Positions 1 through 8,516 of a DNA stretch of 18,495 bases are shown piece by piece. The notes under the pieces are model-generated. The model searched no databases, was not told the DNA's origin, and saw nothing but the letters and a program-made list of their open reading frames with translations. The position numbers and the translations under genes were made by a program. The stretch covers positions 1 through 18,495 of the forward strand of contig JAFVEJ010000172.1 in the NCBI GenBank assembly GCA_017476085.1. Reading direction: 5' to 3'. Every line of letters starts with the position of its first letter. The first letter of the stretch is position 1. Origin of the DNA: Alphaproteobacteria bacterium (GTDB taxonomy: Bacteria > Pseudomonadota > Alphaproteobacteria > RF32 > CAG-977).

Positions 1-2
1 CG

Positions 3-101
3 GCAAAGCGCAATATTTCGCGCATGCTTCATCAGGTGCCGCCGGATTTGGAAAAAGTTTTGCGTTCCGCCGGATTGGATCGCTTTTATGCTTTTCAATA
101 A
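3..101 (+). CDS. C-terminal fragment of an unidentified protein, possibly STAS-domain
   Basis: An open frame enters from the left edge and ends at TAA (99-101), giving 32 visible residues with no start in the window. The end reads ...LEKVLRSAGLDRFYAFQ. A leucine/valine-spaced helix followed by AGLDxxY resembles the last helix of STAS (anti-sigma antagonist / SulP) domains, which often end in a form like VLxxxGLDxxF. That is a pattern resemblance over a very short stretch, so the identity is tentative. The codon usage looks like that of the downstream genes, and the position next to rimP does not by itself reveal the function. A longer open frame through 88-225 runs into rimP and is not this gene. 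Confidence 0.45.
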   Translation, partial: AKRNISRMLHQVPPDLEKVLRSAGLDRFYAFQ

Positions 102-119
102 ATTTGATAAAAAAAGCTT

Positions 120-158
120 GCCTGTACGGACAGGCTGTGGTATGTATGAAACATACAT
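120..158 (+). repeat. Two tandem hairpins in the rimP leader
   Basis: Two inverted repeats follow the upstream stop codon. The first is GCCTGT (120-125) pairing with ACAGGC (130-135) across a four-base loop. The second is ATGTATG (142-148) pairing with CATACAT (152-158) across AAA. Neither has a following T-run, so neither looks like a stand-alone terminator. Together with the terminator hairpin at 178-204 they form a three-stem leader ahead of rimP. They may be RNA processing or attenuation elements, or just read-through structure after the upstream gene. No tRNA fold was recognised here, although a tRNA precedes this operon in E. coli. Confidence 0.5.
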
Positions 159-177
159 TCTTATAGTTTCTATGAGG

Positions 178-204
178 GTGGGCTTAAAAAGCCCGCTTTT
201 TTTT
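178..204 (+). terminator. Rho-independent terminator upstream of rimP
   Basis: GTGGGCTT (178-185) pairs with AAGCCCGC (189-196), eight base pairs with one G-T wobble across an AAA loop. Eight T residues (197-204) follow directly. This is a well-formed intrinsic terminator only about 20 bases before the rimP start codon. It either ends the upstream transcript, in which case the rimP promoter would have to lie very close by, or acts as an attenuator within the leader. A TATAGT box (162-167) is a possible -10 element but has no convincing -35 partner. Confidence 0.75.
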
Positions 205-225
205 ATGGTAAGAACCGGAGGAAAA

Positions 226-723
226 ATGGCTTTGAACGAAACGATGAACGAATTGATCGAACAGATTTGCGATCAAATGGGCTATGATTTAGTCCGTTTG
301 CAGCTGCAGGGTGGCAATTCGCGCAAAGTGCTGCAAATTATGGCGGAACGCAAAGACCGCAAAGCGATGACGGTTGATGACTGCGCCGATTTGAGCCGTG
401 CGATTTCTCCGGTATTGGATGAAAAGGATCCGATCGAAGACAATTATACGTTGGAGGTCAGTTCTCCCGGAATTGACCGTCCTTTGATTAAATTGGACGA
501 TTTCGATCGGTTCAAAGGGTTTGAAGCTAAAGTCGAGGCTCTTTTTTTGATCAACGGCAGAAAACGGTTTTCCGGCCGGCTGCAGGGCATTGACGGAAGC
601 GATGTCGTCCTTCTTTTTGAAGGCGATGACGTCCGGATTCCTTTTGATCAGATCGCAAAAGCCAAATTGGTCTTAACGGACGAATTGTTAGCGGCTTTCG
701 CTTCGCAGGACGATGAGGAATAA
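226..723 (+). CDS. rimP: Ribosome maturation factor RimP
   Basis: RimP is needed for maturation of the 30S ribosomal subunit. The protein is 165 residues, a usual length for the family. The diagnostic segment YTLEVSSPGIDRPL lies in the middle (about residues 78-91), preceded by the N-terminal alpha/beta domain with an early GYDLVRLQL strand. It is followed by an Sm-like C-terminal domain (about 95-160) with the FSGRLQGIDG region. I chose ATG 226 because GGAGG lies just upstream (217-221) and the protein then begins with MALNETMNELIEQ, the usual RimP opening. The frame stays open upstream to 88, but that stretch crosses the terminator hairpin and resembles no RimP. It is the first gene of the nusA-infB operon, 13 bases before nusA. 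Identification is firm. Confidence 0.95.
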   Translation: MALNETMNELIEQICDQMGYDLVRLQLQGGNSRKVLQIMAERKDRKAMTVDDCADLSRAISPVLDEKDPIEDNYTLEVSSPGIDRPLIKLDDFDRFKGFEAKVEALFLINGRKRFSGRLQGIDGSDVVLLFEGDDVRIPFDQIAKAKLVLTDELLAAFASQDDEE

Positions 724-736
724 AAGGAAAAAACAG

Positions 737-2272
737 ATGGAAAATACGGCAGCTTTACCGCGTCCCGAACTGTTGCAGGTGGCAGATGCGGTCGCCCGTG
801 ACAAGGGCATAGACAGAGATGAAGTTCTGGGTGCTATGGAATTTGCCATTCAAAAGGCGGGACGTTCCAAGTACGGCCAGGAGCACGATATTCGCGCGAC
901 GATCAGCCGCAAAGATGGCGCGATCACGATGGCACGCTATATCGAAGTCGTTCCCGACGACGCGGAAATTGAAAATGAAGCCGCGCAGATCACGGAAACG
1001 AAAGCGCGCAAAAAGGATAAATCTCTGAAAGCCGGCGATTTTATTATTGATCCTCTGCCGCCGATCGATTTCGGCCGTATTGCGGCACAGACGGCTAAAC
1101 AGGTTATTGTGCAGAAAGTCCGTGATGCCGAACGTGTTCGTCAATACAACGAATATAAAGATAAAATCGGTGAAATTGTTAATGGTGTCGTCAAACGCGT
1201 CGAATCCGGCAGCATTATCGTTGATATGGGACGCGCCGAAGCGGTTTTGCGCTGGGATGAGCTGATTCCCCGCGAACAGTTCCGCAACGGCGACAGAATA
1301 CGCGCTTATTTGATGGATGTCCGTCAGGAACCGAGAGGGCCTCAGATTTTTCTGTCCCGCACGCATCCTCAATTTATGGCGAAGCTGTTTACGCAGGAAG
1401 TGCCGGAAATTTATGACGGCGTGATCGAAATCAAGGCTGTTGCCCGTGATCCGGGATCCAGAGCTAAAATGGCGGTTGTCGCTTCCGATTCTTCGATTGA
1501 TCCGGTCGGCGCTTGTGTCGGTATGCGCGGCGTTCGTGTTCAGGCGGTCGTGACCGAATTGCAGGGAGAAAAGGTCGATATCATTCAATGGTCGTCCGAT
1601 CCGGCGACGTTTATTGTGAATGCGTTGGCGCCGGCCGAAGTCGTTAAGGTCGTTTTGGACGAAGAAGCTCACAGAATGGAAGTCGTTGTTCCCGATGATC
1701 AGCTGTCTTTGGCAATCGGCCGTCGCGGTCAAAATGTTCGACTGGCTTCTCAGCTGACCGGCTGGTACATTGACATTCTGACGGAAGCGGAAGAATCCGA
1801 ACGGCGGCAGAGCGAAGTCAAAGTGCGCACGCAGTTGTTTATGGATGCTTTGGATGTGGATGACGTGATTGCGCATTTGTTGGTCGGTGAAGGCTTTACC
1901 TCCGTCGGGGAAATCGCTTTTGTGCCGCTGACGGAAATTTCTTCTATTGAAGGCTTTGACGAAGATATCGCGACGGAGTTGCAGAATCGCGCGAAGGCTT
2001 ATGTCGAAAAGCAAAATGCCGAATTTGCCGTTCGCAGCAAAGAGCTGGGCGTTGATGCCAGTCTGATCGGTCATGAAGGCCTGGATCAGGGAATGATCGT
2101 CAAATTGGCGGAAAAAGGCGTTAAAACGTTGGATGATTTTGCTGATTTAGCCAGTGATGAATTGCTGGAAATTTTAGGCGAAAACGCGATGACGGCTCAC
2201 GATGCGGACGCTTTGATTATGAAAGCGCGCGAAAAATTGGGTTGGTTTGCTGATGACGGCAAAGAAGCCTAA
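737..2272 (+). CDS. nusA: Transcription termination/antitermination factor NusA
   Basis: NusA binds RNA polymerase and nascent RNA and controls pausing, termination and antitermination. The 511-residue protein shows the full bacterial layout. There is an N-terminal RNA polymerase-binding domain (about 1-130), and an S1 domain starting with GEIVNGVVKRVESGSIIVDMG near residue 145. Tandem KH domains cover about 210-350; the second is marked by VVVPDDQLSLAIGRRGQNVR, with the typical IGRRGQN loop. The C-terminal part (about 370-511) contains helix-hairpin-helix-like repeats (IEGFDEDIATEL; GVKTLDDFADLASDEL), as expected of proteobacterial NusA. ATG 737 was chosen over an upstream ATG at 713 because an AGGA site (725-728) precedes it and the 713 start would lie inside rimP. 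Its 3' end overlaps ylxR, consistent with coupling. Confidence 0.96.
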   Translation: MENTAALPRPELLQVADAVARDKGIDRDEVLGAMEFAIQKAGRSKYGQEHDIRATISRKDGAITMARYIEVVPDDAEIENEAAQITETKARKKDKSLKAGDFIIDPLPPIDFGRIAAQTAKQVIVQKVRDAERVRQYNEYKDKIGEIVNGVVKRVESGSIIVDMGRAEAVLRWDELIPREQFRNGDRIRAYLMDVRQEPRGPQIFLSRTHPQFMAKLFTQEVPEIYDGVIEIKAVARDPGSRAKMAVVASDSSIDPVGACVGMRGVRVQAVVTELQGEKVDIIQWSSDPATFIVNALAPAEVVKVVLDEEAHRMEVVVPDDQLSLAIGRRGQNVRLASQLTGWYIDILTEAEESERRQSEVKVRTQLFMDALDVDDVIAHLLVGEGFTSVGEIAFVPLTEISSIEGFDEDIATELQNRAKAYVEKQNAEFAVRSKELGVDASLIGHEGLDQGMIVKLAEKGVKTLDDFADLASDELLEILGENAMTAHDADALIMKAREKLGWFADDGKEA

Positions 2273-2906
2273 AAAACAAAAGAAATGCTGGCGGGGGAGA
2301 CCTTCCCCCGACGGCTTGTCCCGCAAACACGAAGAAACGGTCAGGCGGTGCATCGTTACGCGTGAAACGTTGACGATGGAAAAAATGATCCGTTTTTGTG
2401 TTTCGCCGGACGGCGTCCTTGTTCCCGATCTGGCGCATAAATTGCCGGGACGGGGAATATGGGTGACCGCGGACAGGGAAATCGTCGAAACGGCTTGTCA
2501 AAAGAACTTGTTCACAAAAGCCGCCAGACGCAAAGTGACTTATCCGGAAAATATAGGCGAACTGATCTCGGCACTGTTCGTCAAGCGGCTGCAAAATCTG
2601 CTGGGTGTGGCTAAAAAAGCCGGACTGGTAACGGCGGGTTTTGAAAAAGTCGCGGAAGCTCTGCGCGGCGGACGGGTTTTATGTTTGCTTGAAGCGGTTG
2701 ATGCGGCCGCGGACGGCAAAGAGAAGCTGAAGCGTTTATGTCCTGACAATGTTCCCGTCATTCAGATTTTGACGGCAGACCAGGCGGCGCAGGCTCTCGG
2801 CACGGGCGTTTGTATGCATGCGGCGTTGAAATTCGGCGGCATAAGTGATTTATTTGTTGCGGAAGCCGGGCGTTTTGCGGCATATTGCAAAAATGAATTT
2901 TTCTAA
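2253..2906 (+). CDS. YlxR (DUF448) RNA-binding protein fused to an L7Ae-type domain
   Basis: A two-domain, probably nucleic-acid-binding protein of 217 residues. The YlxR/DUF448 domain spans about 27-100: RRCIVTRE near 31-38, then PDL..KLPGRGIWV near 58-71 and a basic end (KAARRKV). From about residue 107 a second domain begins with LGVAKKAGLVTAGFEKVAEAL, characteristic of the ribosomal L7Ae/L30e family. Alphaproteobacteria commonly carry this fusion, whereas many other bacteria have a short YlxR alone or with a separate L7Ae protein. The N-terminus is lysine-rich. I use ATG 2253, which lies 20 bases inside nusA, so translation is probably coupled. A TTG two codons earlier (2247) is also possible. 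No strong ribosome binding site is visible. The exact cellular role is not settled for this fusion. Confidence 0.9.
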   Translation: MTAKKPKKQKKCWRGRPSPDGLSRKHEETVRRCIVTRETLTMEKMIRFCVSPDGVLVPDLAHKLPGRGIWVTADREIVETACQKNLFTKAARRKVTYPENIGELISALFVKRLQNLLGVAKKAGLVTAGFEKVAEALRGGRVLCLLEAVDAAADGKEKLKRLCPDNVPVIQILTADQAAQALGTGVCMHAALKFGGISDLFVAEAGRFAAYCKNEFF

Positions 2907-2929
2907 GGTGTAAAAAGGCTGATTGATTT

Positions 2930-5488
2930 ATGACAGACTCGAACGATAAAAAAGAAAAAGCTCCTCTTACTCTTTCCCGCCCTAAGCTGGAATTGAAAAA
3001 ACCGGTTGATGCCGGTCGTGTGCATCAAAATTTGGGGACGGGACGCTCGCGATCCGTTCAGGTTGAAGTGCGCAAAAAACGCTCTTTCGTAACGGACGCG
3101 CAGGGCAATATTCAAGGCGTGAAGGAAAATGAGACAAGCTCTGTCGAAGTTCTGGACAGCGAAAAAGCGCGTCGCTTGAAAGTGCTGAAAGACGCAATAA
3201 AAGAAGACGAAGAAAATCGTATCAAGGCGGAAGAAGAGGCTAAAATTCGCGCTATCGAGGAAGAAAAACGCAAGGCGGAAGAAGCTAAGCGCCGCGCTGA
3301 AGAAGAAGCTGAACGCAAACGCCGTGAAGCGGAACAGGCGGTCGTTCAAAAAACCGAAAAAGCCGCACCTGCCGTAATGGTAAAAAAAGAAGATCGTAAA
3401 AAGCCTGCGGAAAAACGTTCCGCTCCCGTTCAGCATCAGCAGCCGGCAATGTCTCCGGAAGATGCGGAAGCCGCTGAAAATCACCGCCTGAAAAACAGTT
3501 ATAAACGCCGTGAGTTCCATGATGATGAAATGCGCGGCAATCATTCCAGACGCGGCAGCGGCGGTGAGGAAAAGTGGCGCGGCGGACGTATGAATATGTC
3601 GGCTTTGATGCGCGGAGACGATGAAGAAGTCAGAGGGCGTTCTTTGGCTTCCATTAAGCGTGCCCGTGAAAAAGAACGTCAAAAAATGTCGGGTTCCGTC
3701 AAGCCGGCCGAAAAAGTTTACCGCGAAGTTATTATTCCCGAAACGATTACAGTTCAGGAATTGGCTTCCCGTATGTCCGAACGCGGTGCCGACGTTGTCA
3801 AACAGCTGATGAAAATGGGCGTGATGGCGACAATTACGCAAACGATTGATGCCGATATCGCACAGATCATCGTTGAAGAAATGGGACACAAGGCCAAACG
3901 CGTCAACGAAGCCGATGTGGAAGACAATCTGCGCGATGCGCCGGACCCCGATGAGGATACGTTGCCTCGTCCGCCCGTAGTACCGGTTATGGGACACGTT
4001 GACCATGGCAAAACGTCTTTGCTGGATAACCTGCGTTCAACCGATGTCGCGGCGCATGAAGCCGGCGGTATTACGCAGCATATCGGCGCGTATCAGATTA
4101 CTTTGGAAAACGGACAGAAAGTCACCTTTATTGACACGCCGGGGCACGCTGCCTTTACGGAAATGCGCGCCCGCGGAGCTAAGGTAACGGATAGTGTTGT
4201 TTTGGTTGTTGCGGCGAATGACGGCATTATGCCGCAGACGATTGAAGCGATCACGCACGCAAAAGCGGCGGGTGTTCCGATCGTTGTCGCGATCAACAAG
4301 ATCGACGTTCCGGGGGCCAATCCCGAAAAAGTCCGTACGGATTTATTGTCGCATGAAGTCGTCGTCGAAAGCATGGGCGGCGATGTGTTGGCGGTCGAGG
4401 TTTCCGCTAAGAAGCGCATTAATCTGGACAAGTTGGTCGAAGCGATTTTGCTGCAGGCCGAAATTCTGGATTTGAAAGCCAATCCGAACCATATGGCGGA
4501 AGGTGCGATTATTGAAGCCAAAATGGAAAAAGGGCGGGGATCCGTGGCAACCGTTTTGGTTCAGCGCGGCACATTGCATCAAGGCGATATTTTTGTGGCC
4601 GGTAAAGATTGGGGACGTGTCCGCGCGATGGTGGACGAACACGGTCAGCGTGTAACGGAAGCCGGCCCGTCTTTCCCTGTCGAAGTGTTGGGCTTCCAGT
4701 CCACGCCGTCGGCTGGTGACGACTTTATCGTCGTCAACGACGAAGACCGCGCCCGCGAAGTGGCCGCCTATCGTCAGCGCAAGGAACGCGAAGCGCTGCA
4801 GGTTCGTTCAACCCGTTCGGCAATGGAACAGATGTTTGATAAGATCAAGTCCGGAGAAGCTAAAGAATTGCCGGTTGTGATCAAAGCGGATGTTCAGGGC
4901 TCCGTCGAAGCGTTGACGGCAACGCTGAACAAAATTTCCACGGACAAGGCTAAAGTCCGCATTCTGCATGCGGCGGTCGGTGCGATCAATGAATCCGACG
5001 TGACGCTGGCCAAAGCTTCCAGCGCGCTGATTATCGGCTTTAACGTCCGCGCGAATACGCTTGCCCGTACGGCGGCAAAGCGCGACGGCATAGAGATCCG
5101 TTATCATTCCATTATTTACAATGTGGCGGATGATATTCATGCGGCTTTGGAAGGGATGCTGGCGCCCGAACTTCACGAAAAGATTTTGGGGTATGCGAAG
5201 ATTCGTCAGGTTTACAATATCTCCAAGGTGGGCAAGGTTGCCGGTTGTATGGTCAAGGAAGGCTTGATGAAGCGCGGCGCACATGTCCGTTTGCTGAGGT
5301 CGAATGTTGTTTATCATGACGGTATGATGGCACAGCTGAAACGTTTCAAGGACGATGTCAAGGAAGTTCGGGAAGGCTACGAATGCGGTATGAGTTTTGA
5401 AAACTTCAATGATATTCAGGTTGATGATACGGTTGAATGTTATGAAATCGAAGAAGTCGCCGCCAAGCTTGAAGACGTGCAGCTGTAA
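2930..5488 (+). CDS. infB: Translation initiation factor IF-2
   Basis: IF-2 is the GTPase that places initiator fMet-tRNA in the 30S P site and promotes subunit joining. The protein has 852 residues, normal for the long proteobacterial form. The N-terminus (1-60) carries the [16 protein letters not shown] start common in Alphaproteobacteria. A highly charged Glu/Lys/Arg coiled-coil-like region spans about 85-145. The IF2_N-like domain ([14 protein letters not shown]) lies around 270-320. The GTPase motifs are complete: GHVDHGKT (355-362), DTPGH (402-406), NKID (456-459) and SAKK (492-495). Domains II-IV fill the rest, with [11 protein letters not shown] in the C-terminal half. The start ATG 2930 follows an AAAAAGG site with rather long spacing. 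It lies 23 bases after ylxR and 20 bases before rbfA. Confidence 0.97.
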   Translation: MTDSNDKKEKAPLTLSRPKLELKKPVDAGRVHQNLGTGRSRSVQVEVRKKRSFVTDAQGNIQGVKENETSSVEVLDSEKARRLKVLKDAIKEDEENRIKAEEEAKIRAIEEEKRKAEEAKRRAEEEAERKRREAEQAVVQKTEKAAPAVMVKKEDRKKPAEKRSAPVQHQQPAMSPEDAEAAENHRLKNSYKRREFHDDEMRGNHSRRGSGGEEKWRGGRMNMSALMRGDDEEVRGRSLASIKRAREKERQKMSGSVKPAEKVYREVIIPETITVQELASRMSERGADVVKQLMKMGVMATITQTIDADIAQIIVEEMGHKAKRVNEADVEDNLRDAPDPDEDTLPRPPVVPVMGHVDHGKTSLLDNLRSTDVAAHEAGGITQHIGAYQITLENGQKVTFIDTPGHAAFTEMRARGAKVTDSVVLVVAANDGIMPQTIEAITHAKAAGVPIVVAINKIDVPGANPEKVRTDLLSHEVVVESMGGDVLAVEVSAKKRINLDKLVEAILLQAEILDLKANPNHMAEGAIIEAKMEKGRGSVATVLVQRGTLHQGDIFVAGKDWGRVRAMVDEHGQRVTEAGPSFPVEVLGFQSTPSAGDDFIVVNDEDRAREVAAYRQRKEREALQVRSTRSAMEQMFDKIKSGEAKELPVVIKADVQGSVEALTATLNKISTDKAKVRILHAAVGAINESDVTLAKASSALIIGFNVRANTLARTAAKRDGIEIRYHSIIYNVADDIHAALEGMLAPELHEKILGYAKIRQVYNISKVGKVAGCMVKEGLMKRGAHVRLLRSNVVYHDGMMAQLKRFKDDVKEVREGYECGMSFENFNDIQVDDTVECYEIEEVAAKLEDVQL

Positions 5489-5508
5489 GAATTTAAGGAG
5501 AACTGCTT

Positions 5509-5931
5509 ATGCGCTCTGATCCCAGACCGGTGACACAGCGTCAACTGCGTGTGGCGGAACAAATCCGCCATATTTTGGCAGAATGTTTTCAGCGCGGCAA
5601 TGTACCGAAAGATTTTCTGGGCTGTCCGCCCGTTTCCGTGATGGAAGTCAAGGTGTCGCCTGATTTTTCGTATTGCAAAGCGTATATTTCCGTTTTGGCG
5701 ATAGAGCAAAGCTCCGCAGCGGATTTGGCCAAGGCTTTGAACAAGCAGTCCGGTTTTTTCCGCAAAATTCTGGGGACGAAAATCCGCTTGCGCTTAACGC
5801 CGGAAATCCGTTTTTTTGCGGACGGCGCGCAGGCCGAAGCGGATAGGATCGACGCTTTGCTGGCTTCTGAAAAGGTTCAGCGGGATTTAATTGTTTCTGA
5901 ACAGGAGATTGAAGAAAAAGCTGATGATTAA
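5509..5931 (+). CDS. rbfA: 30S ribosome-binding factor RbfA
   Basis: RbfA is a late 30S assembly factor that interacts with the 16S rRNA 5' region and is linked to cold adaptation. The 140-residue length is typical. The N-terminal helix RQLRVAEQIRHILAECFQRG and the following VMEVKVSPDFSYCKAYISVL strand region match the KH-like RbfA fold. The alphaproteobacterial style segment LRLTPEIRFFADG comes near residues 95-107. AAGGAG (5495-5500) precedes ATG 5509 at good distance. The gene sits directly behind infB as in most bacteria. Its last 8 bases overlap the next gene, which is not the usual truB. Confidence 0.95.
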   Translation: MRSDPRPVTQRQLRVAEQIRHILAECFQRGNVPKDFLGCPPVSVMEVKVSPDFSYCKAYISVLAIEQSSAADLAKALNKQSGFFRKILGTKIRLRLTPEIRFFADGAQAEADRIDALLASEKVQRDLIVSEQEIEEKADD

Positions 5932-6700
5932 AGCTGTTTTCTTTGATATTGATGGAACCCTGATCACATTCGATACGCACACAATGCCGGAATCGACACA
6001 GCGGGCGTTAGAGATTTTGCGCCAAAAAGGGATAAAACTTTTTATCGCGACCGGACGAGCGCCCCAAAGCGTCGATTTTATGAAAAAGTATTTCGATTTT
6101 GACGGCTTAATCACGTTTAACGGGCAATATTGCTTTGATGAATCAGAAATTTTATATAATGCGCCGCTGCCGTCAGAAACGATTTTATCCGTATTGCCAT
6201 ATTTGAAAGAAAAACAAATTGCGTCGAGTTTTGAAACGGTCGGCGCGAATTTTTTCAATCTGATAAATGACAGAGTGCGCGAATTAATCCGGTTGGTCGG
6301 GGTTGACGAACCGGAACCGCAGACGGCAGATATATCGCGGCTGAAACAAGATGTTTATCAGATGACAGCTTTCGTAAAGCCTGAAGAGGAAGCGGAGCTT
6401 GTCGCTCATTTGCCGGGATGCAGGGCGGTGCGGTGGTATCCGACTTTTGTGAATGTGATTGCGGAAAACGGCGGCAAGCATGTCGGTATCGCAAAGGTTT
6501 GTGAAAAGTACGGCATCAAACGTGAAGAAATCATGGCTTTCGGCGACGGCGGAAATGACGTTGATATGCTGGAATATGCCGGTATCGGCGTAGCGATGGG
6601 AAATGCCGGCAAAACGGCCAAAGCCGCCGCGGATTATATTTCTACTGCCGTAGATAATGATGGTATTTTTAATGCGCTGAAGCATTTTTCTGTGATTTAA
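5924..6700 (+). CDS. Cof-type HAD-IIB family phosphatase
   Basis: A predicted Mg-dependent hydrolase of the haloacid dehalogenase superfamily, 258 residues. Motif I is DIDGT (residues 8-12, nucleophile D8 and acid D10). Motif II is in FIATGR, motif III is the lysine in GGKHVGIAKV, and motif IV is FGDGGNDVDML. A long insertion between motifs II and III matches the C2-type (IIB) cap. Members of this family dephosphorylate sugar phosphates, nucleotides or cofactor intermediates. The substrate cannot be read from the sequence. I place the start at ATG 5924 because MIKAVFFDIDG is the normal family N-terminus; an in-frame TTG at 5891 lies deep in rbfA. It overlaps rbfA by 8 bases (AGGAG at 5903-5907) and is probably co-transcribed. 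It occupies the position where truB would be expected. Confidence 0.9.
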   Translation: MIKAVFFDIDGTLITFDTHTMPESTQRALEILRQKGIKLFIATGRAPQSVDFMKKYFDFDGLITFNGQYCFDESEILYNAPLPSETILSVLPYLKEKQIASSFETVGANFFNLINDRVRELIRLVGVDEPEPQTADISRLKQDVYQMTAFVKPEEEAELVAHLPGCRAVRWYPTFVNVIAENGGKHVGIAKVCEKYGIKREEIMAFGDGGNDVDMLEYAGIGVAMGNAGKTAKAAADYISTAVDNDGIFNALKHFSVI

Positions 6701-6866
6701 AATTGTTTTTTTACATTTTGTTTCTTGTTTTTTTTGAAAAATATATTTGAAATATTTTGATATAAAAATTTATTGTATTTTTTCCAAAAATTATGTAATT
6801 ACCTTATAAATAAAGGGTGTTTGCCGAAGAAACAGCCTATTGAAATATCGGATAGCGGAGGTGACT
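6701..6866 (+). promoter_or_regulatory. AT-rich spacer, probable promoter region of the T6SS operon
   Basis: Between the HAD gene and tssA lies the longest non-coding gap in the window. Positions 6701-6780 contain only 9 G or C bases in 80, far below the flanking genes, with long T and A tracts resembling UP elements or binding sites for AT-preferring nucleoid proteins. A candidate sigma-70-type promoter is TTGAAA (6747-6752), 18 bases, then TATTGT (6771-6776), but several other weak pairs exist and none is decisive. No sigma-54 type GG-N10-GC element was found. No clear GC-rich terminator hairpin for the upstream operon is visible. The end of the region holds the ribosome binding site for tssA. 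Confidence 0.45.
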
Positions 6867-7922
6867 TTGATTGCCGCACAGGATTTGAAGCAAGTATTGA
6901 CAGGCAGTGATCAGGCTGGTGAAAATCCGGAATATGATCAGCATTATTTGGGTTTAGAAGGTTTAATCGTAGCCGATGAAGAAGCCGGAAAAGAACCGAA
7001 TTACCGTCAGTTGGAAAAAGATTGTCTGGAACTGTGGAAGACAACCCGTGATCTGCGTGTGGCAGTTTATTTGTGCGTGGCGGAAACCGAACTGAACGAG
7101 TTGGAAGGTTTCGCCGAAGGATTGGATGTTATCGGTTGGCTGATTGCGGAGATGTGGGAGTCCTTTTATCCCCGTTTGGATCCGGAAGATGACAACGACC
7201 CGCTGGAACGGCTGAACATTATGGCAATGTTGTCGCCTTTGCCGGGCGCGTTCAACGATCCCGTCATGTTTCTGTCGAAACTGCGTGCCGTCCGTTTGAT
7301 GCCGGAGTTGCCGTACACGATGCGGGACGTGATGATTTCCAATGGGGAGATCGAAAGCGAAACACCGGTGGATTCCAAACTGATCGCTGCCGAAATGATG
7401 AGTCTGCCGGTTGAAAAAATTCAGGCGCGCGCAGCCCTTTTGGATAAAATTCAGGGAAATATCGAAAGCATCTGCACTGTTATGAACGAAAAAATGGAAG
7501 GCGGATATTCCTTGAATATGTCAGCTTTGCAGAAGGAATTAAAACGTTTTCAGACGTTCTATTCCCGTTTTACGAATGCTTTTACGGAACAGACTTCCGA
7601 TGTTTCTTCCGAAGAAACGGAAAATGAAGACGCGCCGACCGCGGCGGCAATTCGGCCGGTAATTAAAAACAATTTCAGCGATTTGGCTTCGATTCGGGCG
7701 ACGACTCGCGCGGAAGCTTTATTGCTTTTAAAAAAAGGGGCTGAATACTTCCGTTCGGAAGAGCCGACCAGTCCCGTTCCCTATCTGATTGAACGCGCAT
7801 TGCGTCTGTCCGAAATGAATTTTATGGATTTGTTAGCGGATATCGCTCCCGACGCTTTGTCGCGCGGACGGGATATTCTGGGAGTTCGTCCGGATGAAAA
7901 TGACGGCGGATCAATTGAATAA
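6867..7922 (+). CDS. tssA: Type VI secretion system protein TssA (ImpA family)
   Basis: TssA proteins help prime or cap assembly of the T6SS tail tube and sheath. The predicted 351-residue protein has an ImpA_N-type N-terminus (GENPEYDQHYLGLE; LDVIGWLIAEMWESFYPRLDPEDDNDPLERL, residues about 100-130). It also has the ImpA C-terminal segment YFRSEEPTSPVPYLIERALRL near residues 300-320, followed by LADIAPDALSRGRDILG. The length fits the short TssA class. The start is uncertain. TTG 6867 has an almost ideal Shine-Dalgarno sequence, GGAGGTGA, five bases from GGAGG to the codon. An in-frame TTG at 6840 would add 9 residues but has no such site, and GTG 6861 overlaps the site itself. It is the first gene of the T6SS run, after the AT-rich spacer. 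Confidence 0.88.
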   Translation: MIAAQDLKQVLTGSDQAGENPEYDQHYLGLEGLIVADEEAGKEPNYRQLEKDCLELWKTTRDLRVAVYLCVAETELNELEGFAEGLDVIGWLIAEMWESFYPRLDPEDDNDPLERLNIMAMLSPLPGAFNDPVMFLSKLRAVRLMPELPYTMRDVMISNGEIESETPVDSKLIAAEMMSLPVEKIQARAALLDKIQGNIESICTVMNEKMEGGYSLNMSALQKELKRFQTFYSRFTNAFTEQTSDVSSEETENEDAPTAAAIRPVIKNNFSDLASIRATTRAEALLLLKKGAEYFRSEEPTSPVPYLIERALRLSEMNFMDLLADIAPDALSRGRDILGVRPDENDGGSIE

Positions 7923-7950
7923 CAGTGTTAACTAAATAAAGGTGGAAAAA

Positions 7951-8493
7951 ATGGCTTCTAACAGTGGTCAGAAATTTATCGGTAAAAACAGAGCGCCGCG
8001 CGTTCAGGTCGAATATGATGTTGAACTGTACGGGGCGGAAAAGAAAGTCAATTTGCCGTTCGTCATGGGTGTGATGTCCGATTTGTCGGGCAAACCCGCC
8101 GAACCGCTTCCCAAGCTGGAAGACCGCAAAATGATGGAAATCGATGCGGACAACTTTGACGATCGTTTGAAAAGCGTCAAACCGCGTGTCGCGTTCAACG
8201 TCCCGAACGTGATGACGGGCGAAGGGAATCTGGCGGTCGATATGACGTTTGAAAGCATGGATGATTTTTCGCCCGCGGCCGTTGCCTCGAAAGTTGACGG
8301 GTTGAAGGACTTGTTGAAAGCCCGTCAGGAGTTGGCGAACCTGCTGTCCTATATGGACGGCAAATCCGGCGCGGAAGAATTGCTGAACAAGATTTTGGAA
8401 GATCCGGCTTTGATGAAGGCTTTATCTCAGAAAGCCAAGGAAAAAGAAGCGGCGGATGCTCCCGCGGCGGATGCCGAAAAGGCGGATAAGTGA
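7951..8493 (+). CDS. tssB: T6SS contractile sheath small subunit TssB (VipA/ImpB)
   Basis: TssB pairs with TssC to form the contractile sheath of the T6SS. The protein is 180 residues. Its N-terminal half has the family signature VQVEYDVELYGAEKKVNLPFVMGVMSDLSG shape, with LPFVMGVMSDLSG near residues 37-49. The middle reads FNVPNVMTG, and a helix DGLKDLLKARQELANLLSYMDG comes near 117-138, which interlocks with TssC in known sheaths. The C-terminus is an Ala/Lys/Glu-rich tail. ATG 7951 was chosen because AAAGGTGG lies just before it; a GTG at 7942 falls inside that site. It ends with TGA, showing that TGA is an ordinary stop codon here. It is 28 bases after tssA and 23 before tssC. Confidence 0.95.
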   Translation: MASNSGQKFIGKNRAPRVQVEYDVELYGAEKKVNLPFVMGVMSDLSGKPAEPLPKLEDRKMMEIDADNFDDRLKSVKPRVAFNVPNVMTGEGNLAVDMTFESMDDFSPAAVASKVDGLKDLLKARQELANLLSYMDGKSGAEELLNKILEDPALMKALSQKAKEKEAADAPAADAEKADK

Positions 8494-8516
8494 TTTAACG
8501 AAGAAGGTTTTTATCA

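Noticed and set aside
88..225. N-terminal extension of RimP by 46 residues from ATG 88
   Set aside because: The extension spans the terminator and the two other hairpins, has no resemblance to RimP, and ATG 226 has a proper GGAGG site.
101..225. tRNA gene before rimP, as in E. coli metY-rimP
   Set aside because: The inverted repeats do not form a cloverleaf and no T-loop GTTCRA-type sequence is present.
755..2074. Long minus-strand open frame (439 codons) opposite nusA
   Set aside because: It is the antisense shadow of nusA, with low-complexity Phe/Arg/Asn/His-rich sequence, no family motif and no ribosome binding site.
2903..4006. Minus-strand open frame (367 codons) opposite infB
   Set aside because: Phe-rich runs are the reverse complement of the Glu/Lys-rich IF2 coiled-coil region, not a membrane protein.
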